The notes: generated by a model not told the origin, from the sequence alone. DNA of 64,000 nt from Artocarpus heterophyllus (GCA_025403435.1 CM046338.1:25992267-26056266), one strand, 5' to 3'. Positions 1 to 11,094 are shown, counted from the stretch's first letter. Program-made: numbers and translations.

Positions 1-6
1 TAAATA

Positions 7-2525
7 CTACTGCAAATTTCGCATCCCCATAGCTTCCACATGCCTTTCGAAGACTCTCCCAGAAAGTGTCTTCGTAAATGGATCAGCTAAATTGTCCTCT
101 GACGCGATCTTGCACACCGTGACATGCCCGCTCTCAACGAAGTCCTTTATCACATGATACTTCCGATCAATATGCTTACTCTTCTTGTGAAATCTTGGTT
201 CCTTAGCATTAGCTACCGCCGCACTGTTATCACAGTACAGTGATACCGCTTTATCCATACCAGGAACTACCTCAAGATCCCCAAGGAACTTGCGGAGCCA
301 CACTGCTTCTTTCGAAGCATCACTAGCCGCCACATACTCGGCCTCCATCGTTGAATCCGAAGTGCAATCTTGCTTCGCACTTCTCCAACTGATGGCACCG
401 CCACCTAGAGTAAACACAAACCCTGAAGTCGATTTCCTAGAATCCAGGCAGGATTGAAAATCCGAATCAGTGTATCCTAGAGGAGTTAAATCCTCACCCG
501 AATACACAAGCATATACCCTCGAGTCCTTCTCAGGTACTTGAAAATATGCTTTACCGCAACCCAATGGTTTGGTCCTGGATCCGCCTGAAATCGACTCAC
601 AATCCCGACCGCATAGCTAATATCCGGTCGAGTGCAAAGCATGGCATACATGAGACTACCCACTGCCGAAGCATAAGGCACCTTCTTCATGTATTCTCTT
701 TCTTCATAAGACTTTGGAGAGTCTTTCTTAGAAAGAGTAATTCCAGACCTAGATGGTTGCCCACCTTTCTTGGAATCCTGCATTGCAAACCTCCTGAGAA
801 TTTTATCTATGTAGCCGGCCTGTGACAAAGCTATCATTTTGTTCTTCCTATCCCGCAAGATCTGGATACCGAGAACAAAATTAGCCTCACCCAAGTCCTT
901 CATGTCAAACTGCTTGGTCAACCATAATTTGACCGATGACAATGCCCCAACGTCATTGCCAATTAGCAGAATGTCATCTACATAGAGTAGTAGAAAAACC
1001 ACCTTCCCATTCTTAATGTGTTTGTAAACACATGGTTCATCCACATTTTGTGAGAACCCATAAGTCTTGATCACTTGATCAAATCTTATGTTCTAAGAAC
1101 GAGAAGCCTGCTTAAGTCCATAAATAGACTTTAGCAACTTACAAACCTTACCCTCTTGACCCATGACCTTGAACCCGTCTGGTTGTTCCATATAATGGAC
1201 TCATCAAGATAGCCATTTAGAAAAGCCGTCTTGACATCCATCTGCCAAATCTCGTAGTCGAGAGCGGCAGCTATGGACAAGAGAATCCGGATGGACTTAA
1301 GCATGGCTACAGGCGAAAAGGTTTCCTCATAATCGATTCCTTCCTTTTGCGTATAACCCTTAGCTACCAGTCTAGCCTTAAAGGTTTCGACCTTTCCATC
1401 CACTCCTCTTTTCCTCTTGTAGATCCACTTACACCCTATGGGTTTTACCCCTTCGGGAAGATCCACAAGCTCCCAGACCCGATTAGTCTCCATAGACTTC
1501 ATCTCAATGTTCATGGCCTCTGTCCAGAGTCTTGAATCAACATCCTCCATAGCTTCTGCGTAAGTATAAGGATCCCTGTCATGTTCATCTGGTTCAGCCA
1601 AAAAGACCTCCCCATTGAACATATACCTCTCAGGTTGACGCCCGATCCTCCCACTACGCCGAAGCCCCTGAGGTTGTTGTTCAGGTTTGTTTGGTTTTTC
1701 TACACCGATCGGAATGGTTTCGTTCGGAACCTCCGGAGTAAACGGATTACCCCTCAACTCCTCAAGCACCACTTTGCTTTGAGGTTTAAAGTCGTTCATG
1801 TAACTCTCCTCAAGGAAAGTTGCATTAGTTGAAACCACGACTTTATTTTCCTTTGGGTTATAAAAATAACCCCCTTTAGTCCCTTTTGGATATCCTACAA
1901 ACACGCAAACTTCTGAACGTGCTTCCAACTTATTCGGATCCTTAAACAGGACATGAGCTGGACATCCCCATATGCGAATATGGTTTAAGGATGTCTTCCG
2001 TCTTGTCCACAACTCGTGAGGAGTTTTAGGGACCGATTTTGAAGGCACATTGTTCAAAAGATAACATGCGGTTTGTAGTGCATATCCCCAAAAGGATAAA
2101 GGCAATGATGAATAACTCATCATGGACCGAATCATGTCCAACAAAGTCCTATTCCTTCTCTCCGCTACGCCATTCTGCTGCGGAGTGCCCGGCGCAGTCA
2201 AATGGGATAAAATCCCATTCTCTAACAAGTGTCCCAAGAACTCATCAGAAAGGTATTCCCCACCTCGATCAGATCGAAGTGCCTTTATGGGTCTACCCAA
2301 TTGCTTTTCCACTTCAGCCCGAAACTCCCTGAACTTATCATAAGTTTCGCTTTTGTGGTGCATTAGGTACACATACCCATATCTTGAGTAATCGTCAATA
2401 AAAGTGACGAAGTACTCATACCCTCCTCGTGCCCGGATGTTCATCGGTCCGCAAACATCACTATGCACAAGTTCTAGAACCCCTTCGGCCCTATTGCCCT
2501 TAGACCCGTATGGTCTTTTGGTCAT
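7..2525 (-). pseudogene. copia pol: integrase, reverse transcriptase, RNase H (copy A, broken)
   Basis: This is the C-terminal two thirds of the copia polyprotein. Reading leftwards from 2525 come the integrase core ([31 protein letters not shown], giving the D, D, E residues), then RT from about 1590 ([22 protein letters not shown], and YVDD near 985), then RNase H ([20 protein letters not shown] and [13 protein letters not shown] near 350). Compared with copy B there is a 1-bp deletion near 1192, which shifts frame just before the RT palm, and a Trp codon turned into TAG near 1093 (plus-strand TTCTAAG against TTCCAAG). A third lesion, a lost T in the run at 2525-2527, separates this part from gag. 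It cannot make a full polyprotein as written, although single-base assembly errors are possible. Confidence 0.93.
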
Positions 2526-3946
2526 TTACCCTCCAAACAAGACTCACATTGAGGTATAGATTTCACCTTTAAGTGACTTAAAGGTCCATCCCTTACCAAC
2601 CTTTGAATCCTATTCAGGTTAATATGACCATGGCGCAAATGCCAAAGATAAGTCTTATTAGAGTGAGAAGTTTTAAGTCTTTTTGAGTCATTATCATTTA
2701 TCTCAGCATTAAGCAATAGGTCCATCTTAGGTTTGATAAAATATAGATTATTTTGCATCCATCCAGAACAGATAAAAGATTTGTTTTTACGAATCACCAC
2801 TTTTTCATTAAAAGATACCACGTAGGAGTCTTTAAATAAAGAAGATACAGAAATTAAATTCCTTTTAAATTTAGGAACATAAAAACAATCTCGCAAAATT
2901 AAACTCCTATAATTATCAAAATAAAGATGGACATCTCCCACTGCTTCCGCTGAGACCAAGGATCCATCGCCCATCCGAAGCGTTAAGTCTTCACGAAGTA
3001 GACTTCTCGTTTCTTTGAATCCCTGCAGAGAAACACAAACATGATTAGTTGCACCAGAATCTATGACCCAAATGTCACTGGATTCCTCAACCAAACAAGT
3101 TTCTAAATATAGAAGATCACACCTACCTCCCTTGGAAAGGAAGTCCTTGCAATGCTTCTTTATATGCCCGACCTTACCACAGAAGAAGCACTTAAGCTTC
3201 TTTGGGTTCTTCTTCTTTTTCTTCTTGCTCTTGTTAGCAATAGGAATAGAAGACTTCCCACTCTTGGCCCGTTGCTTCTTTCCATTCCCAGAGTTAGGAT
3301 TGGAACCAGAAGCAGTTACCATATTGGCCTCTCCACCAGCAGGAGACTCCCTGATCAGCAGTTCAAACTCCTGTAACTGTTTCATCAGTTCTGTCAAGGT
3401 CATATCCCGTCTATTGCTCAAATTAAAAGTAGCTCTAAACGGAATAAATTCCTTAGACAGAGTCTCAAAGACCATAGTCATCTGAGTTTCAGCATCGATG
3501 TCGGCTCCATTGGTTTGAGCCTCAGCGAGGTAACCCATGACCAACATCATGTGCTCCTTTACAGATGTCCCCGGTCTCTGTCTACAGTTTAAGAGTTTCC
3601 GAAGCGCCCCTTGCCGCTTTGTTATGGCCTGGCCTCCAAACATATCCTCAAGATTATCCAAGATCTGCTTCGCAGTCTCATAATCCTGATGTTGAGCCTG
3701 CAGCACGTTATTCATGCTAGCCATAACATAGCAGCGGGCCTGATCATTAGCATCTTTCCAGCGTTCGTACGCTTGGAATTGCTCATTAGTTGAGTCTCCC
3801 GTAGGCTCGGGAGGACAAGGAGTTGTCAGTACATACTTCAGTTTCTCAAAGGATAGGACGATATCCAGGTTCCGTTTCCAATCATTATAGTTCTCACCGG
3901 TTAATTGGTTTTTGTCAAGTATCGATGATAAAGCGTTTTTAGACAT
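2522..3946 (-). pseudogene. copia gag-protease-pre-integrase region (copy A)
   Basis: The start is the Met of MSKNALSSILDKN at 3946. The frame stays open up to 4018 only through leader sequence and non-ATG codons. Domains in order: a copia capsid-like gag region (NYNDWKRNLDIVLSFEKL), a basic Lys-rich stretch, one CCHC zinc knuckle (CFFCGKVGHIKKHC), the aspartic protease motif (VIDSGATNHVC) and the integrase HHCC zinc-binding segment (WHLRHGHIN...CESCLEGK). In this lineage gag and pol form one frame. Here it stops at 2522 because one T is missing from a run that copies B and C keep. LRHGH replaces the LRLGH of copy B. Confidence 0.93.
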
Positions 3947-4109
3947 TTTCAATCTACAATAAAGAATCATATACCAAACATAAGCAAACATATTTAATAA
4001 TTTAGTAAGATAACACAATCATGTAAAATCATACAAATGTGTTTATGTGTCAAAACCTTGAAAATATCACAACCTTACAACGATAATTCCCAACTCAGAA
4101 TTCAACAAG

Positions 4110-4421
4110 CTCCTAGGGGAGTCATGCCAAATTCAATCAGGAACACGGATCCCCTCCTGATTAATATATGCCATCCAGGACCCGTATGATCCAGCATATA
4201 CTAATAATCGTTTCTTTGGCCATTAATTTTATTAACAGAGCTCCTAGGGGAGGTTAATAATAAAATTAACGTGAGTGTATAACCACCGTTTCAATATTTT
4301 ATCCATGATTTATAATCACCACCTAGGGGTGTGCAACCATAAATCATACTAAAATACCTTATCCTTTTAGAGATCCAATCTGGTACATAATAGAAATCCC
4401 TTCCTAGGGGTTGGGACCATC
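4110..4421 (-). promoter_or_regulatory. chain of CCTAGG-tipped hairpins upstream of gag (copy A)
   Basis: Four stem-loops carry the self-complementary hexamer CCTAGG at or beside the apex (4112-4117, 4243-4248, 4322-4327, 4403-4408). Arms read directly: 4223-4236 pairs with 4253-4269 (TTAATTTTATTAAC, 3-nt bulge); 4305-4313 pairs with 4339-4347 (ATGATTTAT, perfect); CACC/GGTG and CTCC/GGAG close the tips. Two further inverted repeats lie between the first and second: 4135-4142 with 4155-4162 (AATCAGGA), enclosing GGATCC, and 4165-4171 with 4194-4200 (TATATGC). Copies B and C have the hexamers at the same spacing (131, 79, 81). A function in RNA dimerisation or packaging is inference. Confidence 0.6.
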
Positions 4422-4912
4422 ATGTTCTTCCTATGGACCAACGATGGAGGCCTTAGGTTCTCTCTTCGAAAACCTTCTCCCACTCAATCTTTTGAAGTCA
4501 AGGTTTTATTTTAAAATTATGCATGAACAATTTTAATATGAGCGGCACTCCCTATTCTATATGACATGTTATCAATATACATGGTAAATCATATTATAAT
4601 GCAGACAAGCAAAGCAATCAAGCAAAGCTACAAGCATAATAATAATAACCGTAATATTATGGTTCCACCCTAGAGAATAGAAAAAATAAGATTACAAGAG
4701 AATAATCGAGACATTTATCGATTCTTCATCCTTGAATCCTCAAGCTGTATCCTTCTTCATGTAATATCCATCTTCAAGTCCTCAATCCCGTATGAATCGA
4801 ACACTTCATATTTCCGGTCATATCCAAATTTAATGTTTCTCAGAATCGTCCCAAAAAATAAAATTAAAACTGCACTGAAAAATTGCACCTTTTCTGGACA
4901 CCTGGATGCTCT

Positions 4913-5098
4913 CGGTCGGCAGGCCGATCTGGGTGATCGGTCTGCCGATCATGGTGGTTCGGCCTGCCGAACATGAAGGTTCGGCCTGCCGGCAGAGCAC
5001 CAAAATTTCTGCCCCACTGTCGGCCTGCCGGACCGTACGTCCGGCCTGCCGATCTGTGACCTTCGGCCTGCCGAACTGTGAGGTCCGGCATGCCGACC
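4913..5098. repeat. cluster of CGGCCTGCCGA near-palindromes in copia leader (copy A)
   Basis: About eight copies of a 13-16 bp near-palindrome (typical form GTTCGGCCTGCCGAAC, with GATC, GGCATGCC and GGTCTGCC variants) sit 20-35 bp apart in otherwise AT-rich sequence. Copy B has fewer units (25369-25514) and copy C has decayed ones (30455-30640). Confidence 0.85.
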
Positions 5099-5589
5099 GA
5101 GCAGAAAACCCTCAATCCAGAAAATACAATTTTAATGCAATTCATCAATTTTATTTTCAACAATTCAAAAACATAAAATTAGAGACTCAGGAAATACCTG
5201 GAGGCGCCATCATCAATCTTTAAGATCCGACTTCTCGTTCCGTCTTCTCCGAATAATTATTTAATTACAAAATTCTTACAAATTAAATAATAATTCCTAG
5301 ACGGAGATGATAGTCCGCCATCTAATTACATGAAAAACTTAGATACACATTCTAACCTCTAAGGAACCATAACCGGTATTAATTAATTAATAAATAATTA
5401 AACAACAATTTAATCAACCATAATTAATTAATAAACATTCACCACATAATCCATGACAACATATATATTATATAGAAACCTAGAGTGCCATCTCTCTATA
5501 AAATTTAATTCAAGCATTGGAGAGATTAAGATCACAAAATTTATGCATATAACATGATCACAAACTTGCAAATTTATGTAAAAACCTCG

Positions 5590-5601
5590 TCTCTGATACC
5601 A
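5590..5601 (-). other. primer-binding site, initiator tRNA-Met (copy A)
   Basis: The minus strand reads TGGTATCAGAGA, 11 of 12 matching the complement of the 3' end of plant initiator tRNA-Met. It lies two bases from the LTR end at 5604. Confidence 0.9.
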
Positions 5602-5994
5602 ATTGTTGGAAACAAAGTGCGCAGCGGAATTTTTAAAAATTTTCATCAGAGTATTTTCCAAAATACAAGTATGACATGTTATATGTATAAATTAAACAGA
5701 TCTTACTAACCTCAGTGTGCCGAAGAACCTCCGCGACCTGTGTAGAGAAGTAACGTTCCAGAAGAGCCTCAACCAACTGGTCTTCTTTGCTATTCTCTAT
5801 CCACAACCGGAGTGAGTGTGGGCTCACACGTACAGCTCTTCCACCGGTGACTCTCCTTCCAACCAATAGAGAGAACCCAAAGCTAGTGTTCGTGATTTGT
5901 GAACAAAAGCTCTCAGGGAGTTTTCAGATGCTCACTAGAAGAGTATCACTCTTAATCTCTCAAATTGATCTGAGTAAATCATTAGACTCACTCC

Positions 5995-6004
5995 CTTTTT
6001 ATAC
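5995..6004 (-). promoter_or_regulatory. TATA box of the copia LTR (copy A)
   Basis: The minus strand reads GGTATAAAAAGGGAGTGAG, a strong TATA context. It is preserved in the copia LTRs, for example at 29546-29555 in copy C, while the solo LTR has TATATAAAGG at the same place. Transcription would start about 25-30 bases further left. Confidence 0.7.
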
Positions 6005-6120
6005 CTATTGGTCCTTGGGGTCAGTCCATATCAGATTAGGTCTCAAAAATCGAAACAGAATCAAGTTCGGATCAATATCTGATAAGATACGCGTGAAAAA
6101 CGCGTAATCTTAGCTGTCGC

Positions 6121-6206
6121 GGTCGGCATGCCGAACTGTGAGATAGGCAGGCCGAACTGGCCAGTTCGGCAGGCCGAACTTTCTGATCGGCAGGCCGAAC
6201 TGCCGA
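6121..6206. repeat. CGGCAGGCCGA near-palindrome cluster in copia LTR (copy A)
   Basis: Four units of the type GTTCGGCAGGCCGAAC spaced 20-24 bp, just downstream of the inverted repeat ACGCGT...ACGCGT at about 6089-6105. It is repeated at the equivalent place in every other copia LTR in the window. Confidence 0.85.
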
Positions 6207-7635
6207 GAAAAAATCTCCGCGAATCTTTTATTTTCCACCCGAGATTCTAAAGGATAAAGTCTCAGTTTTGATTCAAATAGCCCAATAGAAAAGATATCTG
6301 ATCAAAACAAACTCTATCAAGATAATCTCTAAGAAAATAAATCAATTCAAATAATTCTACAAGTTTATCTTGTTCTAATTGTCCAAAATTAAAACAACCG
6401 ATAAACAGACAAGAATTATCCGAACACCATAATTCAACAAGTTCATCTTGAACTAATTTCTTACAAAATTAATTCAACCGATAAACAGACATGAATTATT
6501 TGATTCTTATAAATTTTAAACCAATCTGATAAATCCGACATAAGTCACCAATTATTGGAAAAGCACGCCGTGTCGTTACAGGATTTTGTGAGCTAGCAAA
6601 GGGGACCAAAATGGACCTATAAAGTTCAAGCTCATGATAATTATGAAACCCAATATCCCAGATATACATTTCACAATTATCAACTCCAACGCTACTCCAC
6701 TAAAAGCTTGGAGCTGCACTCTCGAACTTTACAGAATTACGAAGCTCGTGTAGCTAAGTCTCCATGACATATCATAGTGTATCGCATCCCCATATGATCA
6801 TCCATAATCGGCTTAAGGACAAGTTCTGTCTTACCTTCCCGATTATTTTTATCTTACGTTCCATTGTCTCACCATTAGAAAACTTACCATCCAAAGATAG
6901 TATACCATTCGGTTATACCTATGTATCCAAATGGTTGAGCGCTCCAGTTTTCCAATTACAGGACAACGCATATAAGAGGATATCATTACTCCTAAAGAGG
7001 AGCTATGGATTCCATATCTATGAATAACAAGTCTACGCTACCAAGAGTCATGCCTCCAACGTACCGGCATGCATGCCACTATAGAGATGTGGGAGTCACC
7101 CATTGGTACATCAAAAGACACAAGTCGAGACAACGGGCCCATTATTCATCTCAGGATTAAGATACAATACAAACGACTGTCTAAAGTGAATCGATTTGCC
7201 AAGACAGAATTATTAATCCAAATCAATTCACTTTATGTCCCGATCCAACACATCGTCACCTATGACAACGCGCCAATGTTTCTATTCACGGAGTCCAACT
7301 CCGATGGCCAAGACAAACCATCTCCCAAAAGGGATATAGACAACATAACAATCTTTACATGAATAAAGCGCCCAACTTTATTCCCTCGATTGCGGATCAT
7401 ATATTTTAGACCATCACCTTAAGAGTCGTGTCTACCGCATAATCATCCCATCATATGCCCAACTCTTAAGGTTTAGACTGACAGTCTCAGACTACTGTTT
7501 GCTTATCATACATTCAACGAATATGAACGTAAAGAGGACAATATTTGGTATATATAAATGAATAAATTCTTTATTGATAAAAATGTCTCCAAAAACGTAT
7601 TACATTTTTACTCCTTAGAGCATACATGTCTAACA

Positions 7636-7759
7636 GTTTAAACTATTAGTTTGGTTTGAGAATTGCAATATATAAAAGCTTTACACCGTAGATTTTTACT
7701 GTAACATTAAGAGCTTTATACTATTTACAGTTTAAACCAATTATTTAAACTACTCTTTC
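7636..7759. other. short non-coding spacer between copia A and gypsy 1
   Basis: 124 bp of AT-rich sequence that predates both insertions. It contains GTTTAAACT near the left and AGTTTAAAC near the right as an inverted pair. No gene is visible. Its last five bases (CTTTC) are the gypsy TSD. Confidence 0.6.
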
Positions 7760-10700
7760 TGTAATGACAGAGGAAATGTCATCAATGAAACCAATACTTA
7801 ATTGGGTTTAATTAATGAATTTATTCTTAAAAATGTAAAATTTTGTAAAAATAGTAATTTTTGTGAAAATTACAATAAAATATGAATGAGCGGCATTGAT
7901 TGCAAATTTTATGGCATATGTGATACAATGGTGGATATTGTAAAATATAAATTTTATGAGTTTGATGACTCAGAGATTTGTGCATAATATCCATAAAATG
8001 AATTTTATGTCACAATTAATTGTGAAATTGTGATATAAACGAATGGATGATTAGAACGTAAATAGAAAATAGAGGTTGTCCTAACCCTAACCGGGGGTAG
8101 AAAGGAGGCCAGAGCAGTATACGAATACTGCTAAATGAAAACGCAAATACGAAAAATGTCATGAATAGCCTCCAAAAGTGAACGAAAAGTAAGTTAAATA
8201 TTTTTATACAGTCTAAGGATAGAAAGTACCCTAAATTGACCATGGCAGTATAGGAAAAATACTGTGTGGTGAAAAATTACACAGTATAAATTTTTAATTT
8301 CATAAAGTGGACATTTGCTTGAATTCTATTGGGCCAACAAGCCATGCAATGTGGCCCAATAAGATGAGGACACCTAGGGTAGTCTAATGGATATCCATGA
8401 GTCATCAAATGTGATAAGGAAGCATTTAAGGCATAGTTATCACAACTTTTCTTTTCCTTTCTTTTGCTCCAAGATCCGGCAGACATAACCAAGCTTCCAA
8501 AAAAATTTTCTCAGCCCCCAAACTTTGCAAAAATGGCCCTAAACAAGTTTTACAAGCAAGTACAAGGATTTCCCACAAGTTTTAAGGTAAAATCCTAAAC
8601 TTTTTAATGAGTTTTCAAGGGATTTTTCATGGGTAAAGGGAAAAAATTAATCCATGGTATTTTTGCATGGAAAGGAAGCCTAGGAGGGAGTTCAAAGGAA
8701 CTTTGAAGGTTAGAAATCCAAAAAGTGCTATTTGAGTAAGTTTTAAAGTTCAAAGTTTTGAATTTTGTTTTGATTTTTATTTCTTAAAACCCATGTGAGT
8801 TCTTGAGCACATATTTGATGGAATTTCATGTATATGTGATGAATGGCAAGTTTAAGTTGTGAAACTTTGGTTTATAGTGCAAAATGCTAATTTTTGCAAA
8901 AACTGTTATTTTTGCAATTTTGATGTTAGACTTTGCAAAAGTGATGTTTGAGCATGAGAATCTTTTGATTAAGGCATGGAATGGTTTCTGCAGGGGTATA
9001 ATTGCAAGTTTGAAACCGATTTTTGTAAAAATGCCATAGGGACTAAATTGAAAGAAAAAGTTCCTTCTCGGCAGATTTGAAAAATAGTCAAAAACTCCCC
9101 TGTACAGTGAGATTTTGGAAAAGTTAAAACATGAAAGTTGTAGATCTCGACGAAACTGTTAGGCTCCATGGATGGTTTGTCAAAAAACTCAATCGTTTGT
9201 GAGTTTTTGATTTTTCAAGAATATGTTAAAAGTGAAAAAAGTGTTAAATGGCAAAAATGTCATTTTTCAAAATGATTTAAGGTATGGTACCTTAAGTAAA
9301 AATGATCCTTAAGAAAAATAGGAAATTTTGATGCAAAGAAGTAAATTTTAGTCTCGAGGGTAAAATCGTCAAAATTTTCAATTCAATGACTAAACCGTAA
9401 AGTTTTATGAAAATGGGGCATAATTGAGAAATAAAGAGATTTGACCCACTAGGGTTTTATTTTGAAATTAGTATGTGGTTATTTTCATAAGAATAACGAA
9501 ATCGAGCTCGGGTAGGTTAGTGGACCCTGAAGGGTAAAATAGTCATTTTTATCTAAATAACCTGAACCGCTTTGAAATGTTTCCAATGGGATAAGAAAGC
9601 GACTAGAAAGGTTCCTGCCCTTCGTTAGAAATGATAGGGTAAAGTTAGATAGAAATAAGAAAAAAAACAGTGGTTTTTAGAGTTGTACATAGTAATGCAA
9701 CTCAATTTATTGACTAACAGATGTTTCGTATCGAAACATAGTGGAATTTGGCTATTGACTTTGTAATTAGCCAATAGGATCCTAGGAGTCTAGGAGAAGG
9801 AAAATCGAGGTTAAGTTGCCCGACATTCGCATCAAGTAAGTACCCTTCCCACCTACAGTATGAAATGTAGGTTTAGAAAGAAATGTATGTATATGTATAC
9901 TTGTGCGTATAATTAAGTGTAAACTTGTATGTTTGCCATGATATGAATACCTAGGGGTATAGTCATGTATGAATAATTATGAGTATATGGAATCTATATA
10001 TATACCTAAGAGTATATAATGATATATACCTGAGTGTATATGATGATTTGTACCAGTGTGTGTATTTTATGTTAACTACCTGTGAGTACATTATGCTATA
10101 TACTTGTGCTTATATTAATGTGTACAAGTGTGTATATTTTATGTTAAGTACCTGTGAGTACATTATGTCACATATCAGTGCGTATATTAATGTGTACCAG
10201 TGTGTATAAGATGTTATATACTTGTGAGTACAATAATGAAAATAAGCATGTGTATCATGATTTCGTACCAGTGTGTACAATGATAAATACTTGAGTATGT
10301 ATAAAGTAGGTATCTGTGTGTATATTTTATGTTAAGTACCTGTGAGTACATTATGCTACATACCTGTGCGTATATTAATGTGTACCAGTGTGTATATAAA
10401 GTAAGTACCTGTGTGTACTATGTATGCAAGAGAATTTATGTTTCATGGATAATATGTGATTATCACTTCATGCATGGTATGTCAACGATAATAAATGGAC
10501 TGGTGAATGTATCACCAGAAATTAAGAAAAGTGTCGTACTGACTCCTAACTCAATGGGAGTTTAAAGGATATGTTATGGTCACGGTGTTACGTAGACCTA
10601 AATGAAATTGCGCAATGGTACGAACATTTGGGCCCTAGTAAAGATAAGAAATGATGAAGATAAAAAAAGTTTATAAGAAAGCATAATTGATTCATGCATT

Positions 10701-11094
10701 CATGTGAATATCCATGTGAGATTTATGAGACTTACTGGGCGTTAGCTCATTAAGTATTTCATGTTGTAGGTATTCCGACGAGAAGGTCAGAATAAGTTCA
10801 AATGGTGAACTGGCGGAGGGGTGGATGGTGTGTAGATTGGGTATGGAGTTCACTGCTGTAATGTTTTCTGCTGTGTATGTTTAAAGTTATTTTGAAATGA
10901 AATGTTTAAAAGAAAGATGTTGTAAAAGTAAAAGTATTACTTATGTAAATACAAGTATGTGAAAGTATTTTGGGAGTTACCAAAGTTAATGTAAGCAAAT
11001 TATTTATTCCCGTTTAAAAAAAAAATTCCTAATTTTTTGCCCTAAAGTAAGGAAGAAAGAGTTTTATCACGGCTCGAAAATGCGGGTTGTGACA
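7760..11094 (+). repeat. gypsy 1 5' LTR
   Basis: 3335 bp, AT-rich. It is clearly diverged from the 3' LTR by many substitutions and small indels, so the insertion is old. It contains a GTAAGT donor-like site at 9836, a minisatellite (about 9990-10420) and an acceptor-like TTGTAG/GT at 10769. No conserved open frame was found; the few frames present are low-complexity. Confidence 0.93.
9990..10420 (+). repeat. 72-bp higher-order minisatellite in gypsy 1 5' LTR
   Basis: The unit is built from three submotifs resembling TACCTGTGAGTACA, TACCTGTGCGTATA and TACCAGTGTGTATA, each about 24 bp apart. The whole 72-bp unit repeats from 10071 to 10143 and onwards, with degenerate edges. The 3' LTR (38680-39175) has one more full unit. 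Confidence 0.8.

Larger units (their letters stand above)
3947..5603 (-). other. copia 5' leader between PBS and gag (copy A)
   Basis: This is 1.66 kb of untranslated sequence, unusually long for a copia element. No protein domain is visible on either strand. It holds a chain of inverted repeats close to gag (4090-4430), a cluster of CGGCCTGCCGA near-palindromes (4913-5098) and an AT-rich part next to the PBS. The same layout is present in copies B (24411-26025) and C (29946-31602). Confidence 0.85.
1..7635 (-). mobile_element. Ty1/copia LTR retrotransposon, copy A (partial)
   Basis: The element runs right to left: 5' LTR 5604-7635, PBS, 1.66 kb leader, then gag-protease-integrase-RT-RNase H down to position 7. 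The domain order integrase before reverse transcriptase places it in Ty1/copia. The 3' LTR lies beyond the left edge; in copy B the same pol end is followed by a PPT and the 3' LTR within about 20 bases. The LTR and coding region are very similar to copy B, so the insertion is young, yet its polyprotein frame is broken three times. The right-hand TSD would be GTTTA at 7636-7640; its partner is outside the window. Confidence 0.95.
5604..7635 (-). repeat. copia 5' LTR (copy A)
   Basis: On the minus strand it begins TGTTAGACATG and ends TTTCCAACA; length 2032 bp. It is nearly identical to the copy B LTRs. A TATA box lies near the inner third, so U3 is long (about 1.6 kb) and R plus U5 about 0.4 kb. 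A CGGCAGGCCGA cluster (6121-6206) lies about 120 bp upstream of the TATA box. Short open frames inside it are discussed elsewhere and are not called as genes. Confidence 0.95.

Noticed and set aside
547..825. Plus-strand open frames across the copia coding regions (also 1347-1535, 2039-2332, 3063-3485, 21007-21285, 22500-22793, 23527-23949)
   Set aside because: Antisense shadows of the gag-pol frame; no independent signals.
4913..5098. Spaced palindromic repeats considered as a CRISPR-like array
   Set aside because: Plant retrotransposon setting, spacers only 8-15 bp and not unique, no cas genes.
5633..5866. 77-codon sense frame in the copia LTR, similar in all six LTRs
   Set aside because: It begins at TTG, not ATG; similarity follows from LTR homology and no domain is recognised.
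7069..7362. 97-codon frame in copia LTRs, repeated at 19874 and 27492
   Set aside because: Present only in near-identical LTRs and absent as an open frame in older ones; antisense to the element.
9979..10565. Tyr/Cys-rich frames over the LTR minisatellite (also 38664-39051)
   Set aside because: Low-complexity translation of the 72-bp repeat.
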